From: Ascarosepion bandense
Lineage: Eukaryota; Mollusca; Cephalopoda; Sepiida; Sepiidae
DNA: 64,000 bases
Assembly (NCBI GenBank): GCA_037127315.1
Contig: JBBBDQ010000192.1
Coordinates: forward strand, 5,639,501 to 5,703,500
Direction: 5' to 3'
The notes beneath the pieces are model-generated. The model saw only the letters and a list, made by a program, of their open reading frames with translations, did not search any database and was not told the origin of the DNA. The position numbers and the translations under genes were made by a program. Within the stretch, counting starts at the first letter, position 1, and every line of letters begins with the position of its first letter. This document shows positions 37,401 through 44,694 of the stretch, piece by piece.

Positions 37401-38819
37401 TAAATCCAAAACATGGAGGCAGAAGAGAAAAACAACATCAAGAGATGACAAATTGATCAGGGAAAATGTGAAAGATCCTTGGAAGATATTCTTTTTTTTT
37501 TTTCAATTAGTTTGCACAAGGGTGTACACCCCTTCTAGAAAGTGAATAACTGAATTTTTTACATACCAACTAGTAATAATGGTGGGATTTCCTTGGGTTT
37601 TATTTATTATAATGCAATAAGTATAATTAACAGATGATGATGATGATGAAAATATTAATAAAAGACTTTTTGTAGAAGACAACTAAATCAGAATATATAT
37701 ATATATATATATTGTTTGCTCTACTTTCACTTTGAGTGCTTAGTGTACTCTGCTTTCGTATTGAGCTCTTTATTGTTAAAGTTTTCGTCTTGGGGTTTTT
37801 TCTTTCTCATGAATGCTTGACTTTTTGTTCAAGTATTTCGTTTGTTTCTTTTTTCTTCCCCTTCTTTTCCCTCTGGGTTAGTTCCCGGTGGGTTTCAAGA
37901 CGTTCTTAGTTGTAGTTTAATTATTGCTAGTTTTGACAGAATTAGTTCTGTTGCCATTGGTATTATTACTATAACTAATATTACTATATATATATATATA
38001 CACACTTTCATTCAGAAGTCATTCAATTATGCAACCTTAGTTTCAAGCTTTCAGTATCTTCAGACGTTTTATATCAACTGATTCTCCAATGCTTTTTCCA
38101 AACTTACAACTGGAAGTTCAAAATAAGGTAGAAGCTAGTCAAGAATTGTGAACACATTCATCCAGATTTGTATTATCCTAATATATATATTTTGAGATGT
38201 TTACATTCCAACATTACTTCAAACTTTTTATTCAGTAACCTTTTTTGTTCTGGAAATAATATTATGGCTAACTTTTCTTCTTGGCACAATCTGCAGACAT
38301 CACCAACGTTGTAATATGCTCCATGTTATATCAGGGTCTTTGCCATTTTGTAAAAGTTTCTACACATGATTTTAACTGCATTTCTATTGAATATCTTATG
38401 TAATTCCAAGTTTTTAGGGAAGTGATTATTAATTTGAAAAATATTTGCCTATTTTGGACTTTACTTCTAAATTAAAAGGTGGATTGAATTAAATAATATT
38501 TTGTTTTCTTGAATTATTTTTCATTTGTTTGAGTTTTATATTCTAATTTGTTTTTAAGGACATTTATGCTTTAAATGAAAATGGCCATATCTGAACTGTT
38601 ATCCATTATATCACCCACAAATCCAAGCTTGCAACACTTGGTATTCCCAGGCAGTCACTCATCTAGGTTCTGACCATGTTTGATGTTTCTTAATTGATAT
38701 TGTGAGAACTGCTGTTTCAATGTGATACGGCTGTAAGCCTCAACACTAGATAACATCAGTCTGCCAAGCCTGACAATAGCATTTAAGTATGAGAAGTGTT
38801 GATACCTATATCCCCACTG

Positions 38820-38868
<49 letters not shown>

Positions 38869-40635
38869 AAAGATGGATCATTAGTACTTTTTATAATATG
38901 TAAATTTAAAAAGCCAGTTAATGAAATCTGAGGAAAAAAAAGACAACAAAATGATAACAATATTGGCGATAAAATGGATGATATTTATTTTGGCTAAATT
39001 GAAAAGAAAGATTTTAAATTACATTTAAAGTAAGATCTATTTATATTTTATTCTTAATTTGCCTTGGTGTACAATTCCAGAAAACATTGGTTATCTAGCC
39101 CAGGGGTCAGTAACCTTTTACTATGTGCCAACTTAGTATTTTAAAACCATTCAGTCTACCAAGAGTATATGTATTTTTAGTCAAGGTCAATATACCTGTT
39201 CTACAATATATTTTATATCGTAATATCTACAATAATATGTAAACCATGTTAATAGAAATAAACTGTTTTTAAAAGTTTTTTTTAAAGTTTTTATTATTAA
39301 TGGGAGCCTTGCTCTTGCATGGTCTTAGATAATTGCTCAATATTGGCAACATACTTTGTTACTTTGAGTTTTACACAATTTTCTAAATGTTCACGTGTTA
39401 GGCAACTTTGTGTGAGAGAAAATTTGCTCACAGGAATAAGATGAACCAAAGTTGAAAGAAGAGCGAAAGCAATTTTCTTCAAGCAGATGAAAAATCTCCA
39501 GAGAGCTGTTAGGCTCAAATCAGATTTTCTAGTGAATAGTTGTAGAATTAATAAAGGACTGACGTTTGTAGAATTAATAAAGGACTGACGTTTGTATGAA
39601 GGTTTTCTTATCTATTAGTTGGTGTCCTTATTAGCGGTACTCTTGGTACTCTTGGAAGGTCAAACAATGAGTGACAAGTTTTGAAACAGCTAAATATCTT
39701 CTTTTATGTAGTAGTTATTGGTTCGAACTTTGTGATGTCATTTGCCGCTGCATGCCATTGAAAATAGCTTGGTATGCCACATGTGATACCCATGCTGTAT
39801 GTTGCCAACCTTTGATCCAACCCCCTTGTAAAAAGTTTACTGACATCTGCTTTTAGTGCCTAATAAAAACGGATGGATAATTCTTGTTGGTTGATCAAAT
39901 ATTTCTTATGTTGAAGCAAGTCCTTTACAGTGATCATCTGCTGATACAAGTTGTATGTTAAATGTGAAAAAAAATAGTGAGTGGGCTGAGAAAAAGATTC
40001 ATAATTATTTATAACTGGGAGAGATTCTTAGAGAACAAGTTAAATACTTACATCTGGTTGTGTTAGAATATATCGACAAAACTCTCCAATGTATGGGACA
40101 TGTGTCACATTGTATTTACAGCAGTCAGACCAGAATTTGGAAGCAGAAAACTTTCTTTTCAATATAATTGTAGCACCTGATAAGAGGAATGAGTTAACTT
40201 ATATAAAGATATACAATTTAAAGATCAAATGTAGATCAGAATCCAACAGGATAAGATAAAGAAGAAATAGAAAATATTTATCAATCTAACATGCTTCACT
40301 TTTATTAAAGATTTGTGACAAAGCTTTAATAAAAGTGAAACCTGTTAGATTGATAAATGTAATATATTATATATATATATATATATAAAGTGATATAGTG
40401 AAACTAAACTGTATGTGAATGACTATATATGTGTATAGATATATATTTTATTAAAATACTTTAATCCAAATGGAAAAGTAGGAAGGTAAATCCTAAAAAC
40501 CTGATCCTAATTAATATTAATTTTTTTCCATTTTAAAATATTTTGGTTGCTGAGGAGATGTGAAATCTCTCTTAGGGATTTCATGTTGAGATGTTCTTTC
40601 AACATTTTAGAATATTGAAAATTTATTTTATTTTA

Positions 40636-40678
<43 letters not shown>

Positions 40679-40858
40679 ACATCCAGTTTTCTTTGGCTGT
40701 ATCACAGCTCATCGGTACAGCTAGACATCTGACTGCTTCCATCCAGGATTGAAGCCCAACTGATTTGACATCAGTCGGAGATTCTACCCCTAAGCTATCA
40801 GCACACTACTAAGGGAGGCCGATTTTAGTATGTTATACACACAAACGCCAGTAGCCAA

Positions 40859-40906
<48 letters not shown>

Positions 40907-41445
40907 ACATAGTGATGATCCACGCATACTGTCTTAATATGTATAGGAAAAATTATTAAAAAGTTGTGAGTTTAAAAATGTATTTTTTTTGACAGTATTT
41001 GTTTATTTCTATTATTATATTTTATATTTCAGACTGCCCTCGGTCCTTCATCAGAAGCAAATGATTTTAAAATTTGAATTATAATTGATATAATATAATT
41101 TATACTATTCTTTTAGCCATTTTCAAGGATGATTTTTATTTCTTAATTTTAACTAAATGTGTTAATATATTTATGTATGTCTCTGAAGTTATAGGAATGT
41201 TTTATTTTCCAAACAGGCTCAGCATGTTGTGGATGTATTCATACTTAATGTTACTGAGTGTTGGCTTGTCCTTTTTATTATCTGTGGTTCTATTATTTTA
41301 ATCTTTTTTTTTAAATTGGATTATATTATGTATTTTCTACAAGTATGTTGCAAATGGAGTTTGGTAGGTTTCTGTGTGTGCTTCAATGAATCCTAATTAT
41401 CCATGGTCATGTAGATATAACATGAGTCTAGGTGTCTGGACGACT

Positions 41446-41494
<49 letters not shown>

Positions 41495-42499
41495 CTATCA
41501 GATCAGATCAACAGTGGATAAGTAAAAGACAATAGTGGGATTAGCTCTTTCCTTAGAGGGAGCATTTGGTATTCATTGACTAAACACTTAGTGTGATAGT
41601 TGGTTGAAATTCAAAAGATCACAGAGGCGTGTTAACTAACCTTAAAATTCAAAAGGCTCATCATTATATATAACCATTATTTTGACTAAAAAAACAGTTT
41701 TAATTAAAAGAGAAAGTAATTTATTAAGGTGAAACTGTATAGAAAGTGCATTAATTTTTTAGTCTTCCCCGTAAATTTAGGTCCTTATAGCATGCCACTT
41801 TTCTAATCAAAACTAATATTATTACAATATCAGTCAGTTAAGTGCCATATGTAATACACACTTGGGTGATCATGTCTCCAAAGAGACATGACTGGCTAGA
41901 CAGAATGTTTTCCTGCAGGAGGTTGACATTATTTTCTGCAGTAGACTGGTTGCCAACCAAGGTTATAGAACTCAATTTGTCCTACTATTTAACCCATAGC
42001 TGGAGGGAGAAATGGTGAATTAATACCTTTCCCAATGGTATTTGCACATAAGCAAATGCAACAAACTCACTTGGAATTTGAACTTGGCTCTCTGATTTCT
42101 CATTCTGAGTTGATATCCACTGCACCCCAATAAAATGATAAAATGAGAAACAGAAGCAGTAGGAAATTGAATGTGGTCATCTAGCTTGTGCCTCTGGACA
42201 GAAATTTTTCATTTAAATTTTTAATCGTGTATCTACATTTCCAATATTTTTCTTGATTTTTAATTGCAGCTGATGTTTGTTCCTGTTTCATCCCCACTTA
42301 CATATATGATCCCATCTATCAAAATATTATTTACATAGAAGTCCTTTCAAAGGACAAACCATGTCACATAGGATTGAGTAAGTTTTTTTTTTGTCTGTAA
42401 CCTATCTAAATTTACTCTTTCCAAGTTTAAACAATTCACCATTTCAGGGATAGTTTTCTGGCAACAACCAATGTCTGTCAATGGCTAAGGAAGATAATT

Positions 42500-42550
<51 letters not shown>

Positions 42551-43585
42551 CATTTATATATATGGAAAGATGGAAACTTTTCTGTGCATGTTCAATTTAA
42601 CTAATCAGAATAAAGATTCAATTCAAATTTGAAAAAAATAGTATAATTACACTCAAATGTCCCTTTAAGTTAGATCTAAAATATAAAATGTTTTCTTTCT
42701 CTCTTTTCTTTTTTTTGTTTTAGAAATATTGAGATACAGAGAAAACTAATGGAAAAAAATTTTGTAACAATAATGGATACATCAACAGAAATGGAGTCTA
42801 GACAGAGGTTTTGAAATAGGCTGACACTTTTGCTGTTAAGATTGAAAGAAATCATGTATACCCCAAAATTATAAAAAATTTTATGAATTTAAAGTGAATC
42901 TCTATTCTGATTAGTTCAATTGAACACACACATAACATTTTATGTCTTCCCATATCTATAAATAACAAACATATTGTTTCTTATATTCAATGAAAATCAT
43001 TTTTACAACATTGATCTAACATTGCCTGATGATGAAACAGAAATTTCTGTGTCACAATGTGAAATATATCAATTTTAATTAAAAGACAAATTTAATTATA
43101 TATATATATATATATATATACAAAGCCAAGCTAAAAATGTAAGTTTTAGAAATTTCCTTATAACCAATATATATTCCTTTTCACAATATCCATTCAAATG
43201 TAAATTCCAGCTGATACTGTTTATTCCAAGTGTCTACCTATAATCTTAAGAAAGGCATGACTCAATCTATCCCTGCAGCACTGATTGTAGTTTGAACACC
43301 CTCTGAATAGAAACAAAAAGAAAAATAAATTGATCATTTGAGTCAAATTCAGATATAAAAGTTGGCTTTATGAACAGTTAATTTAATTAAAATAGTTTCT
43401 TTGCAAATAACAGAATGACTTACCAGATTGTAATGAAGGAAATAGGCCAATCATCAGTCCACTTGTGTGGTAAAGAGGTAAGGTCATGTAGATGACATCA
43501 TCACTTGTACTCCCAAGAAATGAAGGAAAGAATACTGCAACACTGAGAGATTTTATGATGTAAAAATTCACAGCTTTTGGTAAAC
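20834..43585 (-). CDS. SLC27A2-like: Very-long-chain acyl-CoA synthetase / fatty-acid transport protein, 3' part of gene
   Basis: Members of this family use ATP to load long and very-long-chain fatty acids onto CoA and drive fatty-acid uptake. They act at ER, peroxisome or plasma membrane. Seven exons (listed separately) join in phase with GT-AG junctions and give about 396 codons. The full family protein is about 620-650 residues, so roughly the first 230-250, including the membrane anchor and the start of the P-loop, are missing. Visible in order: LPKA (P-loop end), [86 protein letters not shown] and EGFNP. The mix of residues (RDKNGRC, KGEVGLLI, EVANV, PLTE) is closer to SLC27A2/A6 than A4. 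The protein ends QSRL, a PTS1 consensus. No internal stop or frameshift is seen, so the gene is probably functional. All introns carry transposon debris. Confidence 0.93.
21151..21739. other. Last intron, no feature recognised
   Basis: AT-rich intron sequence. The open frame 21509-21739 overlaps no recognisable domain. Confidence 0.4.
21740..22440 (+). mobile_element. Non-LTR retrotransposon RT fragment
   Basis: The + strand keeps the palm start of a reverse transcriptase: [53 protein letters not shown]. The KA.DRVDH word is RT motif A (normally KAFD). Frameshifts follow and the YADD region is not intact, though 'ALCLCxxxFGSCVSF'-like sequence near 22.4 kb may be its remains. It sits antisense to the SLC27A gene in its last intron. 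It differs from LINE-A and LINE-B. Confidence 0.65.
22441..23189. other. Intron sequence, no feature recognised
   Basis: T-rich sequence with a (TTAT)-rich patch at 23095-23195. Nothing codes. Confidence 0.4.
23190..23530 (-). mobile_element. Penelope-like element, GIY-YIG tail remnant
   Basis: The minus-strand frame 23521-23195 reads [17 protein letters not shown], then [15 protein letters not shown] and a basic tail. This parallels the better copy at 25815 ([23 protein letters not shown]). In both, the order is that found after the GIY-YIG nuclease core of Penelope-like retroelements. The core itself is missing here. Confidence 0.5.
23727..23950 (-). repeat. Composite 5S-tRNA SINE, second copy
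   Basis: On the minus strand a 5S-like part (23945 to about 23845; words AGTATCTAGATGGGTTAG and GGGGATACTAGGCACTGTAAG) is followed by a tRNA-like head (GTAATGGATAATTGCATAGAA, GAGTTCTAATC) and a SINE-1-like start of body (AAATACCTTAGGAATGG). It is more diverged than the copy at 19288. Confidence 0.6.
24219..25095 (+). mobile_element. mariner-type DNA transposon, internally deleted
   Basis: The ends are inverted repeats (CAGGGTGCGATGGGTTAATT at left; CAAGGTGCGATGAATAAATT read inward from the right), 18 of the first 23 bases agree, and TA flanks both sides, the mariner/Tc1 target. Inside, [20 protein letters not shown] is the N-terminal helix-turn-helix region. After a deletion, a second segment holds [16 protein letters not shown], the DDE region around the third acidic residue (here E for D), and an EANGDF end. 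About a third of a ~1.3 kb parent is gone, and frameshifts split the rest. Confidence 0.85.
25110..25420 (+). mobile_element. LINE-A RT palm fragment
   Basis: The + strand reads [20 protein letters not shown] then [11 protein letters not shown], followed by [26 protein letters not shown] is RT motif A, and the segment after it is the usual stretch before the next motif. It starts 15 bp right of the mariner end. It belongs to the same element type whose later thumb segment flanks the satellite at 50330. Confidence 0.6.
25480..25577 (-). CDS. SLC27A2-like: SLC27A exon f (WKGENVST)
   Basis: 98 bp. Acceptor TTTTCAG|TTGG, donor GGAG|GTAAG. It completes Arg, then [18 protein letters not shown] and ends [20 protein letters not shown] is the FATP/VLACS signature at the start of the mobile C-terminal domain. 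Confidence 0.92.
25757..25811. repeat. (TA)n(GT)n microsatellite
   Basis: About 10 TA units followed by GT units with two interruptions. It immediately precedes a Penelope-like fragment; such elements often sit at microsatellites. Confidence 0.9.
25815..26095 (+). mobile_element. Penelope-like element, GIY-YIG endonuclease fragment
   Basis: The + strand reads [17 protein letters not shown] with a frame slip, then [20 protein letters not shown] and [19 protein letters not shown] is the second half of the GIY-YIG motif. Stops and a slip show it is inactive. Confidence 0.65.
26160..26580 (+). mobile_element. LINE-A 3' fragment
   Basis: The best-preserved LINE-A tail in the window: [52 protein letters not shown], and then the conserved short block '[15 protein letters not shown]'. 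This region follows the RT in several RTE/CR1-like LINEs. There is one frame shift before the end, and it lies antisense to the host gene. Confidence 0.7.
26827..26866. repeat. (TA)n microsatellite
   Basis: About 20 uninterrupted TA units. A shorter (TA)n lies at 27183-27207. Confidence 0.95.
27340..27660 (+). mobile_element. Penelope-like element, second GIY-YIG family
   Basis: The + strand, in two frames, reads [65 protein letters not shown] and [15 protein letters not shown]. The order CxC, Y.GET, R..EH and DH is that of Penelope-like GIY-YIG domains. It is clearly a different lineage from the fragment at 25815. Confidence 0.7.
27835..28095 (+). repeat. SINE-3, near full length
   Basis: Starts CACATGGCTCAGTGGATATAG (box A) with GTGAGTTCAATACC (box B), then the body GAACAAGTAACTTAGAGGG, the GAAGAAGACCAGAGTGTACAAC block and the tail GATGAGGACAACAATCTGAA. 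It is collinear with 2040-2330. Confidence 0.7.
28712..28910 (-). CDS. SLC27A2-like: SLC27A exon e (GEVGLLI, SGDLL, DRIGDTF)
   Basis: 199 bp. Acceptor CTGCAG|GTGAAG; the donor is TTTTCG|GTTAGT, slightly unusual because position +3 is T. Reads [15 protein letters not shown], then [16 protein letters not shown] and DRIGDTF plus two bases of Arg. The SGD aspartate is the conserved ATP-ribose ligand of the superfamily. Confidence 0.92.
28911..30378. other. Intron sequence with one (GT)n microsatellite
   Basis: No exon or repeat family recognised, apart from a (GT)n run at 29983-30028 followed by a short (CA)n to 30048. The inverted GT/CA pair could form a hairpin. Confidence 0.5.
30379..31451 (+). 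mobile_element. Tc1/mariner-type transposon with a nested LINE
   Basis: The left end CAGGGGATTGAAAAAATAAT and the right end read inward, TATGGAGTGGACAAAATAAT, agree at 14 of 20 positions. From about 31000 the + strand reads [20 protein letters not shown], then HTAKLVTE and [28 protein letters not shown] and WP.QSPDL..IE.LW are the second and third catalytic blocks of Tc1 transposases. The N-terminal half is replaced by a LINE-A fragment in opposite orientation (30545-30965). Stops make it inactive. Confidence 0.7.
30545..30965 (-). mobile_element. LINE-A 3' fragment nested in the Tc1 element
   Basis: The minus strand reads a '[19 protein letters not shown]' start, [20 protein letters not shown] and [20 protein letters not shown]. 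It lies wholly inside the transposon ends at 30379 and 31451, so it inserted after the transposon did. Confidence 0.7.
31452..31487. repeat. (TA)n microsatellite
   Basis: About 18 TA units immediately beyond the Tc1 element's right end. Confidence 0.9.
31850..31980. repeat. Short imperfect tandem repeat
   Basis: A unit of about 43 bp built around CTGGCAACTGAGTTGAGACTG followed by TCTCTTGT is repeated three to four times with drift. It is non-coding. Confidence 0.6.
32560..33015 (+). mobile_element. LINE-A 3' fragment
   Basis: The + strand reads [40 protein letters not shown], then a slip and 'LRHIMRN.GL' and a tail ending [11 protein letters not shown]. It has the same order as 26160, and is antisense to the host gene. 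Confidence 0.65.
33120..33285 (+). repeat. SINE-1 with internal deletion
   Basis: The decayed head with box B TGAGTTTGAATTCCAG is followed by CATTTACTTATGCACAAATAC, CTCCAGCTATAGATTAAATAGC and GATTGGGTTCT. It then jumps to the terminal TTAACTGACTGA, so about 100 bp are missing from the middle. Confidence 0.65.
33586..33685 (-). CDS. SLC27A2-like: SLC27A exon d
   Basis: 100 bp. Acceptor CAACAG|AACATG, donor AAAG|GTAAG. Reads [16 protein letters not shown] then GRCIPVDK and ends with the first base of Gly. It matches the YDL.K.D...P.RD.NG.C..V..GE segment of SLC27A2/A6 between the STEGN motif and the SGD motif. Confidence 0.9.
33686..34329. other. Intron sequence, no feature recognised
   Basis: AT-rich. 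The open frame 34108-34317 has no family resemblance. Confidence 0.4.
34330..34840 (+). repeat. Repeat C, long copy
   Basis: Begins TTTGTTTAATGGCATATTAACC and GTAGGTTATTTAGTGC, continues as a run of about five 'AAAATGTATTGTTGGTAAT' iterations, then TTTTGACCCCAGTTTGGGGG, GGGACCCTAACAGGTACGACC and CAACAGCAATTAAGAGGTAG. Same order at 44395 and 46175. Ends are not defined and it is non-coding. Confidence 0.6.
34900..35500 (-). mobile_element. LINE-B RT-to-tail fragment
   Basis: Minus strand: a degraded RT part ([26 protein letters not shown]) followed by [20 protein letters not shown] and [17 protein letters not shown], the segment found after the RT in CR1-like LINEs. It then passes into the 3' part shared with 12200 and 44695. 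Confidence 0.6.
35501..36130 (+). mobile_element. Ty3/Gypsy-type LTR retrotransposon gag-pol remnant
   Basis: A zinc-knuckle start (KTCFICKK) is followed by a protease-like region in which the active-site Asp-Ser/Thr-Gly has become VDNSSDI, then [13 protein letters not shown] and [18 protein letters not shown]. The last part corresponds to the linker into RT (LKENHHP and [13 protein letters not shown] in shifted frames). Stops and frameshifts abound, and no LTR is visible in the window. It is an old retrotransposon fossil. Confidence 0.6.
36180..36600 (+). mobile_element. LINE-A 3' fragment
   Basis: The + strand reads [20 protein letters not shown], a slip, [14 protein letters not shown], then a tail ending [13 protein letters not shown]. 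It is just left of exon c of the host gene and antisense to it. Confidence 0.65.
36714..36905 (-). CDS. SLC27A2-like: SLC27A exon c ([13 protein letters not shown])
   Basis: 192 bp, exactly 64 codons, both borders in phase 0 (acceptor TTTTTCAG|TATCC, donor ATG|GTAAGC). Contains [10 protein letters not shown] and [11 protein letters not shown], the ANL-superfamily adenine/phosphate-binding motif, then KVGAIGR. Confidence 0.93.
37012..37524 (+). mobile_element. Tc1-type miniature element with transposase N-terminus
   Basis: The inverted ends match: ACCCTTGTGCAAATTAATTG at left and ACCCTTGTGCAAACTAATTG read inward from the right. Inside, the + strand keeps [20 protein letters not shown], then [19 protein letters not shown], the paired-like DNA-binding helices at the N-terminus of Tc1 transposases. 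The catalytic domain is deleted. It lies in the intron just upstream of exon c. Confidence 0.75.
37525..38589. other. Intron sequence; possible decayed LINE
   Basis: Contains (TGA)n at 37634-37648 and (TA)n at 37694-37713 and 37984-37999. Around 38220-38420 the minus strand has [20 protein letters not shown] and [14 protein letters not shown], which could be a LINE cysteine motif. The evidence is too thin to name. Confidence 0.3.
38590..38745 (-). repeat. Composite 5S-tRNA SINE, third copy
   Basis: Minus-strand 5S-like part (about 38742-38630; AACATGGTCAGAACCTAGATG, GTGACTGCCTGGGAATACC) runs into a tRNA-like head (GGTGATATAATGGATAACAG) and then ends. The junction falls at the same place as in the copies at 19288 and 23727. 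Confidence 0.6.
38822..38862. repeat. (TA)n microsatellite
   Basis: About 20 TA units. Confidence 0.95.
39101..39814 (-). mobile_element. Non-autonomous hAT element, second copy
   Basis: The left end is CAGGGGTCAGTAACC; the right end read inward is CAAAGGTTGGCAAC. The flanking 8-mers atctagcc (39093-39100) and atccaacc (39815-39822) differ only by two transitions, a good 8-bp target duplication. The minus strand keeps [20 protein letters not shown] and [14 protein letters not shown], the transposase tail seen at 541-915. A 26-bp segment is duplicated in tandem at 39541-39592. It is located in the intron between exons b and c of the host gene. Confidence 0.78.
40052..40176 (-). CDS. SLC27A2-like: SLC27A exon b (FSAS..FW / YIGE)
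   Basis: 125 bp. The acceptor is TTATCAG|GTGC and the donor GAT|GTAAGT. It completes a Gly codon from exon a, then reads [19 protein letters not shown] and [20 protein letters not shown] and YIGE.CRYL are hallmark words of the FATP family. It is too short to stand out as an open frame by length and was found by alignment to the family pattern. Confidence 0.92.
40276..40358. repeat. Near-perfect hairpin, 40-bp stem, 3-base loop
   Basis: 40276-40315 and 40319-40358 are inverted copies, 37 of 40 positions paired, separated by TGA. It lies about 100 bp upstream of exon b's acceptor on the host transcript and next to a (TA)n run. It may be a tiny fold-back element or a structured intronic RNA. 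It is not an established microRNA as far as I can tell. Confidence 0.85.
40633..40676. repeat. (GT)n(TA)n microsatellite
   Basis: GT units run into TA units. Similar runs lie at 40859-40903 (TA only) and 41441-41491 (CA then TA). Confidence 0.9.
40690..40835 (-). repeat. tRNA-like SINE head, separate family
   Basis: The minus strand reads TGATAGCTTAGGGGTAGAATC (box A), CCGACTGATGTCAAATCAG, then GGGCTTCAATCCTGGATGG (box B). The spacing of the boxes is tRNA-like and the sequence is flanked by (TA)n runs. A 3' body is not obvious. Confidence 0.55.
40904..41440. other. Intron sequence, no feature recognised
   Basis: AT-rich. The phrase CTGCCCTCGGTCCTTCATC stands out as less AT-rich, but I cannot assign it. 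Confidence 0.35.
41832..42127 (-). repeat. SINE-1, near full length but old
   Basis: All SINE-1 blocks occur in order on the minus strand, from a head with GGGGTGCAGTGGATATCAAC to the terminal CTTAACTGACTG. CpG sites are almost all decayed to TpG/CpA, so this copy is older than those at 13078 and 16733. Confidence 0.8.
42504..42541. repeat. (TA)n microsatellite
   Basis: About 19 TA units directly left of the fold-back element at 42548. Another (TA)n lies at 43097-43121. Confidence 0.9.
42548..42967. mobile_element. Fold-back miniature element, about 95-bp inverted arms
   Basis: The left arm (42548-42640) and right arm (about 42875-42967) are inverted copies that share TTCAATTxAACTAATCAGAAT and matching blocks on both sides. 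The centre is about 230 bp and non-coding. Long arms and the lack of coding sequence suit a MITE. The class is unknown and target duplications are unclear. Confidence 0.65.
43424..43585 (-). CDS. SLC27A2-like: SLC27A exon a (P-loop end to LPLYH motif)
   Basis: The acceptor ...TTTCCAG lies just right of 43585 and the donor G|GTAAG follows 43424. The exon begins with the last two bases of a Gly codon and reads [13 protein letters not shown], then [17 protein letters not shown] and ends LQS plus one base. In the family the P-loop reads TSGTTGLPKA, so the preceding intron cuts within this loop. The exon encoding YTSGTT was searched for at 43.6-50.4 kb and not found. Confidence 0.92.
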
Positions 43586-43699
43586 CTGGAAATGAAAAAT
43601 GAAATAAAGAACAACTTTGTAATTCTTAATTTTTTATGGGTTTTCTTTCCTCTTGTCTTTTTATTGCCACAATAAAGTTGTTTTAGGGCTAAAATGTTT

Positions 43700-43915
43700 A
43701 GCCTGGTGGATACATTATTTACACTGTTTGGACTGTTGTCATCATCTTTATTGCCATGTTTATGACATTTCGTCTGTCGTATGCTCTGACCTTCTTCTAG
43801 CACTTGACGAAAGCCAGAGTGTACAATGGCTGAAACATCATAAATCTGGTAATAAAGATGGCAACAACAACCTGAAATAATATAAATACTACCTCATCTC
43901 AGAAGTACAGACAAG
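43700..43915. repeat. Two SINE-3 tails head to head
   Basis: The left half (43700-43790) is a SINE-3 tail on the minus strand (TTTACACTGTTTGGACTGTTG). The right half (43805-43915) is one on the plus strand (GAGTGTACAATGGCTGAAAC, AAAGATGGCAACAACAACC). They meet around 43795. It lies about 115 bp upstream of the first host exon seen. Confidence 0.6.
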
Positions 43916-44394
43916 CCTTGTGGATGTTAAAAAGATTGTGAGTTTTGTGTGTATTTTCTTTTTAGGTGAAGATCTGTGTTTAGTATGTAAACAAAAAACT
44001 TGAGTTTCTGCTATGGACATTTATTTTGTTTATGTTGACTGCATTGAAACAAAGTTAAATGTCTCTTGAGTTTGTCCGTTTTTCTTTTTGGTTCTGAAAT
44101 TATTTATGGAAAATAAGAATAAGAATGGGTAATGATGATCGAGCTCAAGTCAGCCTCATGCTGACTTGTGATGGCTGAATCTCTGTTTCATGAGTAGGGC
44201 TGCTGAAAACACATCTGAACAATATCATTGGAAAAGAGAAAGATTCTGTCCTTTCCAGAAGTGGGGGCATAAAATTGTGCATGTGACCAGAAACCCTTGA
44301 TAACATCCACAATTTTTGACTATGATGAGATTTGAACACGTCATCTAAAAATACGCACAAAACCAACATTATTGTTAACATCTACAGAAATAGT
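43916..44394. other. Intron sequence, no feature recognised
   Basis: No exon encoding the missing YTSGTT part of the P-loop was found here, nor any repeat. Confidence 0.4.
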
Positions 44395-44690
44395 TTGTTT
44401 GTGTGTTTAGCAGCATATCAACTCCTTACTGGTCATTTCATGCCAAAATTTCATTTTTTAGAAGCATTAGTAATTTCACTTACAAAACTGTATTGCTAGT
44501 AATTTTTTTCTTCAAAAGTGTATTGCTGGTATTTTTATGATGAAAATTTATTTTTATACTTTTATAGTGTTTTGACCCCAGTTTGGAGATTAACTATTTG
44601 TCCATAGTTGGGACCCTAACAGGTTCTACCACCCTGAGTTAGAGTGAACCTAGGTATAACAGCAATTAAGTGGTGGTTCCAAAAAACATA
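44395..44690 (+). repeat. Repeat C
   Basis: Starts GCAGCATATCAACTCCTTAC, has 'TGTATTGCTGGTAATTTT' iterations, then TTTTGACCCCAGTTTGG, GGGACCCTAACAGGTTC and AACAGCAATTAAGTGGTGG. It is collinear with 34330 and, as there, followed by LINE-B on the minus strand. Confidence 0.6.
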
Positions 44691-44694
44691 TAAG

